Part shown: piece after piece, positions 8,897-17,361 of the stretch | How the letters are laid out: each line of letters begins with the position of its first letter | Position numbering within the stretch: position 1 is the first letter of the stretch | Assembly (NCBI RefSeq): GCF_900119485.1 | Contig: NZ_FPJZ01000006.1 | Coordinates: 59,493 to 123,492 of the forward strand | DNA: 64,000 nt | From: Thermoactinomyces sp. DSM 45891 | Lineage (GTDB): Bacteria > Bacillota > Bacilli > Thermoactinomycetales > Thermoactinomycetaceae | Direction: 5' to 3' | Translations under genes and position numbers: made by a program | Notes under the pieces: model-generated | Told to the model about the DNA's origin: nothing | Seen by the model: only the letters and a program-made list of their open reading frames with translations | The model's database searches: none

Positions 8897-9646
8897 ATGA
8901 ACAAGAAAATGAAGTTATTGATCTCGTCTATCTGTGTTGTGGCTACTGTTTCGTTGATAAGTGGATGTGGTGGTCCGAAGACTACAGAGAATCAGAACAA
9001 ACAGACCCAAGCGACTGGAGAACTATCTGTTTCGTTTCTAGCAAATCCCGATAAGTCAAATACGGGTGACCCTGTAACCTTCCAAGCAAATGTGAAGCAA
9101 GGAGGGAACGGGGTAACGAATGCGAAGGTGGAGTTTGAAGTTTGGAAAGGGACAAGCACGGATCATAAGCAATATCCTGCAAAGCATATATCGAATGGAG
9201 ATTACACAGCTAGTGACTCCTTTAAGGAGGCAGGCGCTTATAATGTAGTCGTTCATGTGTATACCGACAAGGATCATAAGATGGCAGAAGGAACGTTTCA
9301 AGTAGGGGACCAAAAGGCGGAAGGGCATAGTCACCAACACGGGGACCAAAAGGATCGCCTGCATATCATGCTTCCAGATTCACTGGAAAAAGGGAAGTCA
9401 TTTTCACTAATGGGCCATGTGATGGATGCAAAGGGAAAACCGTTAACAGGAGCTAACGTGAAGTTTGAAATCTGGAAAGAAGGCGATAAGAAGCACCAAT
9501 TTATCGATGTTTCAGAAGGGAAAGCTGGAGAATACACTAAGGATTATAGCTTTGCTGAATCGGGCAAGTATCATGTACAACTACATGTAGAAAAACCTTC
9601 TATCAAGCTACATGAGCATGTGGAAAAGACCGTTTCGGTTAAGTAG
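8897..9646 (+). CDS. Lipoprotein with two YtkA/FixH-like repeats
   Basis: The 249-residue protein starts with a lipoprotein signal peptide ending LISGC (lipidated Cys at residue 24). Two similar beta-sandwich repeats follow (about 42-136 and 152-249). Each contains a VKFEIWK-like strand (VEFEVWKG; VKFEIWKEGD) and a final strand of the type AGAYNVVVHV or SGKYHVQLHV. They are joined by a His-rich linker (GHSHQHGDQKD). The repeats resemble the YtkA-like domain; FixH/YtkA proteins are often linked to metal or oxidase maturation, so metal binding by the linker is plausible but inferred. It follows the kinase/regulator pair on the same strand after a 120-base gap and could be its target or sensory partner. 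Confidence 0.82.
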   Translation: MNKKMKLLISSICVVATVSLISGCGGPKTTENQNKQTQATGELSVSFLANPDKSNTGDPVTFQANVKQGGNGVTNAKVEFEVWKGTSTDHKQYPAKHISNGDYTASDSFKEAGAYNVVVHVYTDKDHKMAEGTFQVGDQKAEGHSHQHGDQKDRLHIMLPDSLEKGKSFSLMGHVMDAKGKPLTGANVKFEIWKEGDKKHQFIDVSEGKAGEYTKDYSFAESGKYHVQLHVEKPSIKLHEHVEKTVSVK

Positions 9647-9753
9647 TTTGAGAGTGGGATTCAGGATCTTTTTCAGCCTTCAGACTTATGATTTCGCTTA
9701 ATGAAAGCACATTATTTAAAGACAATGATCTATGAGATATACTCAATAAATGA

Positions 9754-9791
9754 GATCACCCCCCTGATAATCCACTTATCAGGGGGTGATC
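9754..9791. terminator. Bidirectional terminator between lipoprotein and M50 genes
   Basis: A long GC-rich hairpin (GATCACCCCC...GGGGGTGATC, extended by TGATAA/TTATCA, five-base loop, one bulged C) lies between two convergent genes. T-runs are short on both sides. Confidence 0.7.
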
Positions 9792-9792
9792 T

Positions 9793-10896
9793 TTACCTAA
9801 CCTCCGGGACCATCGTCTGGGTAATCCACATCATATAGAGTAATAATGTAGCCAGACCTAAATAAGAAACACCATATAGGAGTCTATGTTTTTTGGAAAC
9901 ATCATAATATCTCTTATCCTCAGGTGAATTCGCCTGATTATCCTGATAAAAGGGGCGATACTCCATTTCAATGGCAAACTCTACTTTACCATCATCTGTC
10001 ATTTGAGTACGTATTAAGTAGACCCGTTTTATCTCAGCATGTAGGTCTGGTATGGTTGCAATTCTCCCTAAGCCAGGGTAAAACACATCTAAAAACGCCC
10101 TTTTGCTTGCAAGAACTGTATAGTACCTGTAATCAAGTTCCCTCCTGTGTAATTCACTTGGTATGTACGCTCCTACTTCTGCAAATCGATGGGGATCCAA
10201 CTTTACCGACAATATCTCGATTCTCGACCTTTCTTGCTTTTTCGGCTTCTTCTTTCTTACATACTTTGCATATAATTGATACACAAACATCACATAAATG
10301 ATGGAAAGTAAGATGCTTCTCAGGTAAATAATCAGTACTAAGCCCATTATTAAGCCAAGCACCCAGAACCAGCGCGAAATCGCAACCACGATTCGACCAC
10401 CATCTAGTGGGTGAATGGGAACAAGGTTAAACACATTTAAGAAAAAACCAATATAAGCAATCATGTAATAAAAGGAATCCCCTGTCACATAACCAAGTAT
10501 CCAACACCCCAATGCTCCAACTGTCCCTAGTAAGGGTCCTCCCAGAGCGATAAAAGCTTCCGTTTCCGCATCTCGTGGTTGCTTTTTCATCGTAATAAAT
10601 GCACCCACAAAGGGGATAAAAGCAGGAGCAGATACAGGCAACCCTCTTTGCTTAGCAGCTAATACATGTCCAATCTCATGAATCAAAATCATCATAACGA
10701 GACCAAAGGCCACTTGAAAGGGAGCTATTAACGTATACGCCCAAATCGAGAGGATCATCGTAAGAAAGGTAGGTAAAAATTTCCCTACCTTCAAAAGTGG
10801 AAAAAGCACTTTTAACTTTGAACCAAACGTAATGAGCAAAATCCCCAAACTAGCTAACCATGTTCCGATCGAAGATTTCTTTTTCTTCGGATCCAT
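9793..10896 (-). CDS. M50-like site-2 protease family membrane protein
   Basis: The 367-residue protein has several membrane segments, the zinc metalloprotease motif HEIGH (in LIHEIGHVLAAKQRG, about residues 73-87), and the second M50 motif NLVPIHPLDGGRI with the zinc-binding Asp near residue 165. A soluble domain rich in beta strands (about 225-340) follows, and one final membrane helix. M50 enzymes cut membrane-embedded substrates such as anti-sigma factors or pheromone precursors; the substrate here is unknown. A GGGGGATT ribosome-binding site precedes the ATG. It is divergent from the UMF1-type transporter gene. Confidence 0.85.
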   Translation of the reverse strand: MDPKKKKSSIGTWLASLGILLITFGSKLKVLFPLLKVGKFLPTFLTMILSIWAYTLIAPFQVAFGLVMMILIHEIGHVLAAKQRGLPVSAPAFIPFVGAFITMKKQPRDAETEAFIALGGPLLGTVGALGCWILGYVTGDSFYYMIAYIGFFLNVFNLVPIHPLDGGRIVVAISRWFWVLGLIMGLVLIIYLRSILLSIIYVMFVYQLYAKYVRKKKPKKQERSRIEILSVKLDPHRFAEVGAYIPSELHRRELDYRYYTVLASKRAFLDVFYPGLGRIATIPDLHAEIKRVYLIRTQMTDDGKVEFAIEMEYRPFYQDNQANSPEDKRYYDVSKKHRLLYGVSYLGLATLLLYMMWITQTMVPEVR

Positions 10897-10990
10897 TTGA
10901 ATCCCCCATTCCTATTTATCCATCGTTCTCAGGGTTATGATACACTAAATAAAATCGCTTTCATCTTACATCATATAAGGAGGAATTTTT

Positions 10991-12274
10991 CTGAATCGTA
11001 AAGTCATCCGTAGTTGGGCTCTTTATGATTGGGCCAACTCGGCATTTGCCACAACCATTATCGCGGCTGTAATGCCAACTTTTTTTTCTGATACAGCAGC
11101 CAAGGGACTTGACCCGGGAACAGCGACTGCTTACTGGGGATACACAGATTCAATTGCCTCCCTATTCGTCTTACTCTTATCCCCAATCCTTGGAGCCATC
11201 GCAGACGCTAGTGGCTCAAAAAAAATATTTCTACGTTTCTTTACTTATATTGGTGCTATATCTTGTCTACTCATGTTTACCATTGGAGCAGGCAATTGGA
11301 TTTGGGCTTCTCTACTCATATGTATCGGGACGATTGCCTTTTCTGGAGCAAATGTTTTCTATGATGCGTTTTTAACTGATATCGCTCCACCAGAAAAAAG
11401 GGATTATGTATCGAGTGTCGGTTACTCATACGGCTATATTGGTGGGGGAATCCTCCTAGCCGCCCAACTATATTTTATCCTAAATGCGGAGATATTTGGT
11501 GTAACTCCTACTACCGCTACCCAGATTTCACTAGCATCCGTTGGAGTCTGGTGGTTTCTGTTCGCCATCCCGCTATTTCGAAACGTCCCTGAAAAAAAGA
11601 TGGTTGCAGAAAAAAGAAGTGCTTGGCAATGGACACGAATTGGATTTCGAGATGTCCGTCACACACTTAGTAAAATAACAAAATATCCCGAACTAATAAA
11701 GTTTCTGATAGCATTTTGGTTTTTCAATGATGGGATTAATACAATTATTAAAATGGCTACCATATACGGAAAAGAAATCGGCATCGGGACCACACACCTC
11801 ATCACTGCTCTACTCTTAACCCAATTTATTGGCTTTCCGAGTACCTTGTTATTTGGAAAAATAGCGGAGAAAGTGGGGTCCAAAAGTACTCTATTTATTA
11901 CACTATTTACCTATCTCATCCTAGTTTGTATCGGATACTACATGCAATCGGCTATGCACTTCTATATTCTTGCTGGATTAGTTGGACTCGTCCAAGGAGG
12001 AAGCCAAGCCATTAGCCGTTCGATCTTTAGTCGTATGGTTCCAGTCTACCATAATACGGAATTTTTCGGCTTCTTTAGTCTAACAGGTAAATGTGCCTCT
12101 ATACTAGGCCCATTTGTTTTTGCTCTCGTTGGGCAATTGAGCGGTTCTAGTCGATTAGGTATTTTGTCTCTCGTCTTCTTCTTCGTCGTTGGGATTATTC
12201 TGTTATTTAGAGTAAACATACCAAAAGGCGAGAAGGAAGCACTTAATGACGAAGCACCCCTGATAAACATGTAA
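10991..12274 (+). CDS. UMF1-type MFS transporter with probable CTG start
   Basis: The protein belongs to the UMF1/Atg22-like branch of the major facilitator superfamily, with about 12 membrane segments. The first ATG in frame (11072) would remove the conserved N-terminal segment SWALYDWANSAFATTI, which is in frame just upstream. Reading back, the coding frame reaches a CTG codon at 10991, seven bases after a perfect AAGGAGG, and no ATG, GTG or TTG is available there. CTG is therefore the likely start, giving 427 residues. Substrates of bacterial members are poorly known; efflux is inferred. Confidence 0.85.
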   Translation: MNRKVIRSWALYDWANSAFATTIIAAVMPTFFSDTAAKGLDPGTATAYWGYTDSIASLFVLLLSPILGAIADASGSKKIFLRFFTYIGAISCLLMFTIGAGNWIWASLLICIGTIAFSGANVFYDAFLTDIAPPEKRDYVSSVGYSYGYIGGGILLAAQLYFILNAEIFGVTPTTATQISLASVGVWWFLFAIPLFRNVPEKKMVAEKRSAWQWTRIGFRDVRHTLSKITKYPELIKFLIAFWFFNDGINTIIKMATIYGKEIGIGTTHLITALLLTQFIGFPSTLLFGKIAEKVGSKSTLFITLFTYLILVCIGYYMQSAMHFYILAGLVGLVQGGSQAISRSIFSRMVPVYHNTEFFGFFSLTGKCASILGPFVFALVGQLSGSSRLGILSLVFFFVVGIILLFRVNIPKGEKEALNDEAPLINM

Positions 12275-12284
12275 CATGTAGAAA

Positions 12285-12325
12285 AAACCAAGTATAACCC
12301 TTAGCAGGGCGGCTATACTTGGTTT
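12285..12325. terminator. Bidirectional terminator
   Basis: AAACCAAGTATA and TATACTTGGTTT form a perfect 12-bp stem with A-rich and T-rich flanks, between the convergent transporter gene and the 283-residue protein gene. It overlaps the last codons of the latter. Confidence 0.8.
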
Positions 12326-13164
12326 AAATCATGCTCTAACTCCTTCATCAATTCCATAACCACTTCTGTCTTATGATTCACTACTTGCTCCATCACCGCC
12401 TCTTTTTCTTCCTGCGAAAGGGATGCACCCTTGCTAAATAAATGGGTCACATTCGAATCCTCAAGAAGCTCTTTGGACAAGCCAGTAGCAATTTGCTTTT
12501 GAACGGATTTTAGGTCTCGTAATACGCCGCGCCAGTTAAATTTCCAAATGGGGGTATGACGATACAAATACTCTACAACTACACGCTCATCCTGGGTCGT
12601 TTTATTGTAGGTTAAGATCTGTTTCTGAAAAAGCTGTGCTACTGATATATGTAAAGCCTTTAACTTCATTAAGTTACTAGGGGTAATTTCATGGTTTCGA
12701 TACATGTTACTCGCTAGCTGGTTTAATTCCTCGTTAGCCTTTTCTAAATCACCTTGTTGCACGAATAAAACATGTGATGTTTGGGCAACACGTTGAAACT
12801 CTTCTTTCGGGAAGAGGTCCATGTGTTCTTCATAATGATTCTTTATCTCGTCTAGCATCTGTACCAAACTTTGGTACATCTCTTGTTCGCCTGTTAGAAG
12901 CACGTATAATAAATCATTGGATTTTTTGAGGCTTTCATACTGCAGTACGCGTTCGACAACGGGCTCCACTTCTTCAAAGAATGGCACGGATCCATCTTCT
13001 CGCACCACCAAGACCTTCCCTGAAGGATGGAATCGTCCAAAATAGTAAGCCCCTTCATGACCCTCTACAGGAATCTTAGATTCAAAGATCTCTGGCTGTT
13101 CTTCTGGTAACGTTTCTTTAAACAGATTCACTATAAAAGTAGGAATCATGCTAGTGTCTTGCAT
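12313..13164 (-). CDS. Hypothetical protein next to the Hsp70/GrpE pair
   Basis: This 283-residue protein is not recognised. The N-terminal 75 residues look beta-rich (GAYYFGRFHPSGKVLVVREDG); the rest is predicted helical with long charged helices, and the C-terminus is acidic. No membrane segment, signal peptide, Cys motif, J-domain HPD motif or known catalytic motif is visible. A GAGGAAATGA ribosome-binding region precedes the ATG. It lies downstream of the lidless hsp70 gene on the same strand, but a strong terminator separates them, so it is probably transcribed separately. A role as co-chaperone or client adaptor is only a guess from position. Confidence 0.75.
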   Translation of the reverse strand: MQDTSMIPTFIVNLFKETLPEEQPEIFESKIPVEGHEGAYYFGRFHPSGKVLVVREDGSVPFFEEVEPVVERVLQYESLKKSNDLLYVLLTGEQEMYQSLVQMLDEIKNHYEEHMDLFPKEEFQRVAQTSHVLFVQQGDLEKANEELNQLASNMYRNHEITPSNLMKLKALHISVAQLFQKQILTYNKTTQDERVVVEYLYRHTPIWKFNWRGVLRDLKSVQKQIATGLSKELLEDSNVTHLFSKGASLSQEEKEAVMEQVVNHKTEVVMELMKELEHDLNQV

Positions 13165-13287
13165 TTCATTTCCTCGCTTCCAAGTTTATCCTCAACAAAT
13201 TTCCATGCCCCCATCATACCATTTCATTTTCGCTATGATCTATTTAAATTCCTTTTTTTTGTCACATTTCACTCATATCCTTCCTTT

Positions 13288-13336
13288 AAGCAAAAAGGCC
13301 TTAACTAGAAAAAATCTAGTTAAGGCCTTTTTGCTT
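13288..13336 (-). terminator. Terminator after the hsp70-like gene
   Basis: A perfect 21-bp inverted repeat (AAGCAAAAAGGCC TTAACTAG and its complement) around a seven-base loop, eight bases after the stop codon of the hsp70-like gene. The AT-rich outer stem supplies T-runs on both strands. Confidence 0.9.
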
Positions 13337-13343
13337 CGAAACA

Positions 13344-14867
13344 TTAACTAATAGCAAGTTGTGCTACTCGCTGTTGCTTCTCTATTACTTCCTCATCTGT
13401 CAGGTTAGAGGTACGTTCAATATTAATTTCGCCGAGCAGAGCACCCGCCGTAGAGTCGATGACGGATACATGGATAATTCCATCACTATCGTACTCAAAT
13501 ATTACTTCTAACGGGGCTCCCTTGGCATAATTAGGAAGTTCAATCATCCCATCCCCTACAACTTTTACAAAGTCCAGATCACTACTCTCGCCTTCGGTTA
13601 CTTGAATGTGAAGTTGGGTCTGATCATCTACCGTAGTCGTATAGTGACCGCTTACCCGGGCAGGAATGACGGTATCTTTTTTCAATACAATCGAGTTTAC
13701 TTCCGCTCCATTTTCATCTAAAGCAACAACACCCAAGCTATGCGAATTCACATCTTGAACTTCGACAGCAGGGAAAGCCTTTAGTAAATCAGGATCAGAA
13801 AGCCCCGCTTTCATATGTAAGAGAGTTCCTTGGATCGAGGCACCCATCGCCACAACTTCGTCCGGATTCACATCGAGCGAAGGTCGAATTCCTGTCACAC
13901 GCTCGATGAGAGCTGGTACAGACCGCATACGAGTAGAACCACCCACCATCAATACACGGTCAATATCTTTCCATTGAAGGCCTGCATCAGACAGCACTTT
14001 CTCCATGATGACACGAGTCAATTGCAACAAAGAGCCTGTTAGCTCATCAAATTTTTGACGGGTGAGGGTGATAGAGGCATTATGACCACCAACCGAGATA
14101 AACACATTGGTACGCTCCCGAGAAGATAACGTTTTTTTCGCAATCTCCGCCTTATCTCGAAGATCTTGCTCATACATAGGATCATCTAGTAGGTCAATAT
14201 CACTTTGCACACGAAACTCTTCATTTAAATAATTCATAACCTCATTGTCAAAGTCACAACCACCTAAGTTTTTCGCTCCACCCGTAGATAAAACCCGAAG
14301 CCCTTCTGGTGATAACCGCATGATAGTCACATCAAACGTTCCGCCTCCAAGGTCATATACCATGATGGTTTGACGTTGATCCATTTTATCGAGTCCATAA
14401 GCAAGAGCAGCCGCAGTCGGCTCATTGATGATGCGCAATACATTTAAGCCGGCAATCTTACCCGCATCTTGTGTCGCTTTACGCTGGGCATCATCGAAAT
14501 AGGCAGGTACTGTAATGACTGCATCGGTTATCTTTTCTCCCGTTAGCGTCTCTGCATCTTCCTTTAGTCGGCGTAGGATGATCGCGGATATCTCTTCGGG
14601 TGAATACACTTCTTTCTGTTCGGTAATAAAGCGCCAATTCTTGTCCCCTACTTGACGTTTTACAAACTGGATCACATTAAAAGGGCTTGCCACTGCTGAT
14701 CGCTTCGCGATACTACCTACGATTGGGTCTTCCCCATCAAATAAAACAACCGAAGGGGTGATACGCTCTCCCTCTCGGTTCACCAAGATTTCGGGCTTGC
14801 CAAACTTGTTCACAACGGAAATGGCGGAATATGTTGTTCCTAAGTCGATCCCTACTACTCTACCCAT
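13344..14867 (-). CDS. Hsp70 family chaperone lacking the helical lid
   Basis: The 507-residue protein has a complete Hsp70 nucleotide-binding domain: phosphate-1 GIDLGTTYSA (about residues 6-15), catalytic-Lys region VPAYFDDAQRKAT, NEPTAAALAYG (about 148-158), DLGGGTFDVTIM near 172-183, and the adenosine motif VGGSTRMRS near 308-316. An atypical linker (AVEVQDV instead of DVLLLDV) and a beta-sandwich substrate domain follow. It stops after NLTDEEVIEKQQRVAQLAIS, so the C-terminal lid of standard DnaK (about 100 more residues) is missing; a terminator follows at once, so this is not a frameshift. The ATG at 14867 has AAGGAG eight bases upstream and is preferred to the GTG three codons earlier. 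It is a paralogue, not the main DnaK. Confidence 0.9.
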   Translation of the reverse strand: MGRVVGIDLGTTYSAISVVNKFGKPEILVNREGERITPSVVLFDGEDPIVGSIAKRSAVASPFNVIQFVKRQVGDKNWRFITEQKEVYSPEEISAIILRRLKEDAETLTGEKITDAVITVPAYFDDAQRKATQDAGKIAGLNVLRIINEPTAAALAYGLDKMDQRQTIMVYDLGGGTFDVTIMRLSPEGLRVLSTGGAKNLGGCDFDNEVMNYLNEEFRVQSDIDLLDDPMYEQDLRDKAEIAKKTLSSRERTNVFISVGGHNASITLTRQKFDELTGSLLQLTRVIMEKVLSDAGLQWKDIDRVLMVGGSTRMRSVPALIERVTGIRPSLDVNPDEVVAMGASIQGTLLHMKAGLSDPDLLKAFPAVEVQDVNSHSLGVVALDENGAEVNSIVLKKDTVIPARVSGHYTTTVDDQTQLHIQVTEGESSDLDFVKVVGDGMIELPNYAKGAPLEVIFEYDSDGIIHVSVIDSTAGALLGEINIERTSNLTDEEVIEKQQRVAQLAIS

Positions 14868-14902
14868 TGACTTCACTCCTTCAGGGAAGATGGTTCTGTT
14901 AC

Positions 14903-15532
14903 TTATACACGATGTTTCTTTATAATCACTTTAGCAGGTCGCAGAATGACCTCTTTATAGCGGAATCCGTTACGGACTACTGCTGCAATTTCATTGTCTT
15001 CTTCTTGTACCTCAGTTGGTACCACTTGAACGACTTCTTGATAACGAGGATCAAACGTAATCGATTCTAAGAAAATAGGTTCTACTCCACGTCTATAGAG
15101 GATCTCCATTAGCTCTCCATTTAAAGATTTAAGTAATTCAGCTACTTCGGGTGAGAGACTTCCATTCTCCGCACCGTCTTTATAGATCATTTCCATCCGA
15201 TCATGTAATAAGATCAAATCTATGTAAAGTGGCCTCAGATTTGTTAATTCTTGATCCTGCTTCATCGAATCCATCTCTTGATATAATCGTTCAAACGCTT
15301 GTTCTTTTGTTTTATCGTACGTTAGCCGCTTTTCAACTAAACGAACGAGCGAAGTAAAGTTTGATTGCAAACTAGATAAGAAAGAGAGAACCTGTTGCTG
15401 TTGACGATCAACGGGTTTTCCCTCTACGTCGCCGGTCCGCTCGCGCATCTGCGGTAAATTCATGCGTTTTGGTTGTTGTGGTAGTTGGGAACCTTGTCCA
15501 AATAATCTTCGGTTCTCTTTTTTGGGACCCAT
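14903..15532 (-). CDS. GrpE-like nucleotide exchange factor
   Basis: The 209-residue protein carries an N-terminal basic, Gln-rich region, long helices (about residues 40-145), and a C-terminal GrpE beta domain recognisable by FDPRYQEVVQVVPTE, NGFRYKEVILRPAKV and IIKK. The usual GrpE has similar length but a different N-terminus. It sits 35 bases upstream of the lidless hsp70 gene on the same strand, so it is presumably the dedicated exchange factor of that Hsp70. GGGAGG precedes the ATG. No CIRCE element (HrcA site) was seen upstream, unlike the main grpE-dnaK operon of Bacillus. Confidence 0.85.
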   Translation of the reverse strand: MGPKKENRRLFGQGSQLPQQPKRMNLPQMRERTGDVEGKPVDRQQQQVLSFLSSLQSNFTSLVRLVEKRLTYDKTKEQAFERLYQEMDSMKQDQELTNLRPLYIDLILLHDRMEMIYKDGAENGSLSPEVAELLKSLNGELMEILYRRGVEPIFLESITFDPRYQEVVQVVPTEVQEEDNEIAAVVRNGFRYKEVILRPAKVIIKKHRV

Positions 15533-15570
15533 ACTTGTTCCTCCCTTTGTGCACTAGTTTACATAAATCT

Positions 15571-15579
15571 ATTATAACA
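15571..15579 (-). promoter_or_regulatory. Extended -10 promoter of the grpE-like/hsp70-like operon
   Basis: TGTTATAAT, a perfect extended -10 element, lies about 40 bases before the grpE-like start. No convincing -35 was found. Confidence 0.5.
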
Positions 15580-15805
15580 GCCTATTTCATAAAAAGTGCT
15601 TGAAAAAATGAAACCTAATAAAACTAACATCTTCCATCGCACGAAATTTCTTCTATTTATATCCATTAATCCAATTAAAGTAATGTGAAAAATACGTAAA
15701 CTCTATCTATTACTATTCTTAACTCCATTTTTTCTTCTATTTTATTCGCAAAATGCCCCGGTTGGCAACCATTCTATAAATCTACAAATGTATATAAGAA
15801 GAAGG
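15580..15805. other. AT-rich intergenic stretch without a gene
   Basis: Between the grpE-like promoter and the lysS terminator there is an AT-rich stretch. No open frame with a ribosome-binding site, no RNA motif and no clear repeat was found in it. Confidence 0.6.
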
Positions 15806-15836
15806 AAAGCACGAAAGACAAGAACTTCCGTGCTTT
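15806..15836 (-). terminator. Terminator after lysS
   Basis: AAAGCACG / CGTGCTTT inverted repeat nine bases after the lysS stop codon, closing the pabA-fol-dusB-lysS transcript. Confidence 0.65.
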
Positions 15837-15844
15837 TTTATTTT

Positions 15845-17332
15845 CTATTCTTGCGTACCGCGCATATGCGGGAAGAGTAACACATCTCGAATCGATGGTG
15901 CATCTGTCAAAAGCATAACTAGGCGATCCATTCCGATTCCCAAACCACCTGTTGGCGGCATCCCATACTCCATCGCTTCCAAGTAATCTTCATCCATTGG
16001 ATGCGCTTCGTCGTTACCCGCCGCTTTTTCACTCACTTGCGCTTCAAAACGCTGACGTTGATCAATCGGATCATTTAGCTCTGTAAAGGCATTTGCATGT
16101 TCACGCCCTACGATGAATAGCTCAAAACGGTCAGTAAATCGTGGGTCATCTGCATTTTTCTTAGCTAAAGGAGAGATCGCTACTGGATGCCCCATTACAA
16201 AGGTAGGTTGAATCAACAAGTGTTCGATCTTTTGCTCAAAGAATTCATTTACAACATGCCCAAATGACATCGTAGGCTCTACATGTACACCATTTTCCTT
16301 CGCAATGGCCCGAGCTTCTTCATCCGTCATCTGAGCCATGAAATCGACTCCTACATGTTCTCGAATCAGATCGGTCATCGATTTCCGCATCCAACCTATG
16401 GAGAGATCGATTTCTTCTCCCTGGTAGTTGACTTTCGTTGTACCACAAACTTCTTGAGCGATATGCGCAATCATATTTTCGGTTAGGTTCATGATATCGT
16501 GATAGTCTGCATACGCTTCATATAGCTCCAGCATCGTAAACTCAGGGTTATGGCGTGTAGAAATCCCTTCATTCCGATATGCTCGTCCAATCTCATATAC
16601 TCTTTCTAACCCACCCACAATGAGACGTTTTAAAGGAAGCTCTAGCGCTATCCTCATATAAAGCGTCATATCAAGTGTATTATGGTGCGTTACAAATGGA
16701 CGAGCACTCGCTCCGCCAGCAATACTATGCAAAGTAGGTGTTTCTACTTCGAGATAGCCGTGGTTATTTAGATAGTTACGCATTGAGCTAATCACTTGGC
16801 TACGAGCAATAAACGTATCTTTTACCTCTGGATTCATAATCAAATCTAGGTAACGTTTCCGGTAACGTTGCTCCACATCTTTGAGCCCATGATATTTTTC
16901 AGGTAGTGGACGCAGAGATTTGCTCAAAAAAGAAACCTCTTGTGCACGAACACTTAGTTCCCCACGATTTGTCTTCATCATGATACCGCGAATCCCAATA
17001 TAGTCCCCGATGTCCGCTGTTTGGAACGTCTCGTACTGCTCATCACCTACTACATCAAGGCGCACATAGATCTGTACACGTCCAGTTTGATCTTGGAGAT
17101 GGGCAAAAGAAGCTTTTCCTTGTACCCGTTTTGCCATCAAACGACCTGCAATGGCTACCTTCTCTTCTCGCTGCGCTAGCTCCTCTTTACTAAATGGCTC
17201 AAACTGGCTTGTCACGTCTGCTGAATGATGAGTGCGGATAAATTTTTGCCCGAACGGATCTACTCCACGATCTCGCAGATTTTGCAGTTTCTCACGACGT
17301 ACTTGTAACAACTCATTTAATTCCTCTTGCAC
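15845..17332 (-). CDS. lysS: Lysyl-tRNA synthetase, class II
   Basis: LysS charges tRNA-Lys. The 495-residue protein has the OB-fold anticodon-binding domain (about residues 55-150), class II motif 1 region (RYRKRYLDLIMNPEV), motif 2 (FRNEG equivalent in YRNEGISTRHNPEFTMLE) and motif 3 (GIGMDRLVMLLTD). Translation appears to start at GTG giving MQEELNELLQVRRE, in line with the Bacillus N-terminus; GGGGAG lies about 11 bases upstream. The gene follows dusB closely, as in Bacillus. Confidence 0.98.
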   Translation of the reverse strand: MQEELNELLQVRREKLQNLRDRGVDPFGQKFIRTHHSADVTSQFEPFSKEELAQREEKVAIAGRLMAKRVQGKASFAHLQDQTGRVQIYVRLDVVGDEQYETFQTADIGDYIGIRGIMMKTNRGELSVRAQEVSFLSKSLRPLPEKYHGLKDVEQRYRKRYLDLIMNPEVKDTFIARSQVISSMRNYLNNHGYLEVETPTLHSIAGGASARPFVTHHNTLDMTLYMRIALELPLKRLIVGGLERVYEIGRAYRNEGISTRHNPEFTMLELYEAYADYHDIMNLTENMIAHIAQEVCGTTKVNYQGEEIDLSIGWMRKSMTDLIREHVGVDFMAQMTDEEARAIAKENGVHVEPTMSFGHVVNEFFEQKIEHLLIQPTFVMGHPVAISPLAKKNADDPRFTDRFELFIVGREHANAFTELNDPIDQRQRFEAQVSEKAAGNDEAHPMDEDYLEAMEYGMPPTGGLGIGMDRLVMLLTDAPSIRDVLLFPHMRGTQE

Positions 17333-17361
17333 TTGTACTTCAACTCCCCTTGACCCTCTTA

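Noticed and set aside
15533..15620. CIRCE element (HrcA operator) upstream of the grpE-like gene
   Set aside because: Only a GCACT-like fragment is present; no TTAGCACTC-N9-GAGTGCTAA.
17333..17361. T-box or other leader for lysS
   Set aside because: Only 29 bases separate dusB from lysS; no T-box sequence.
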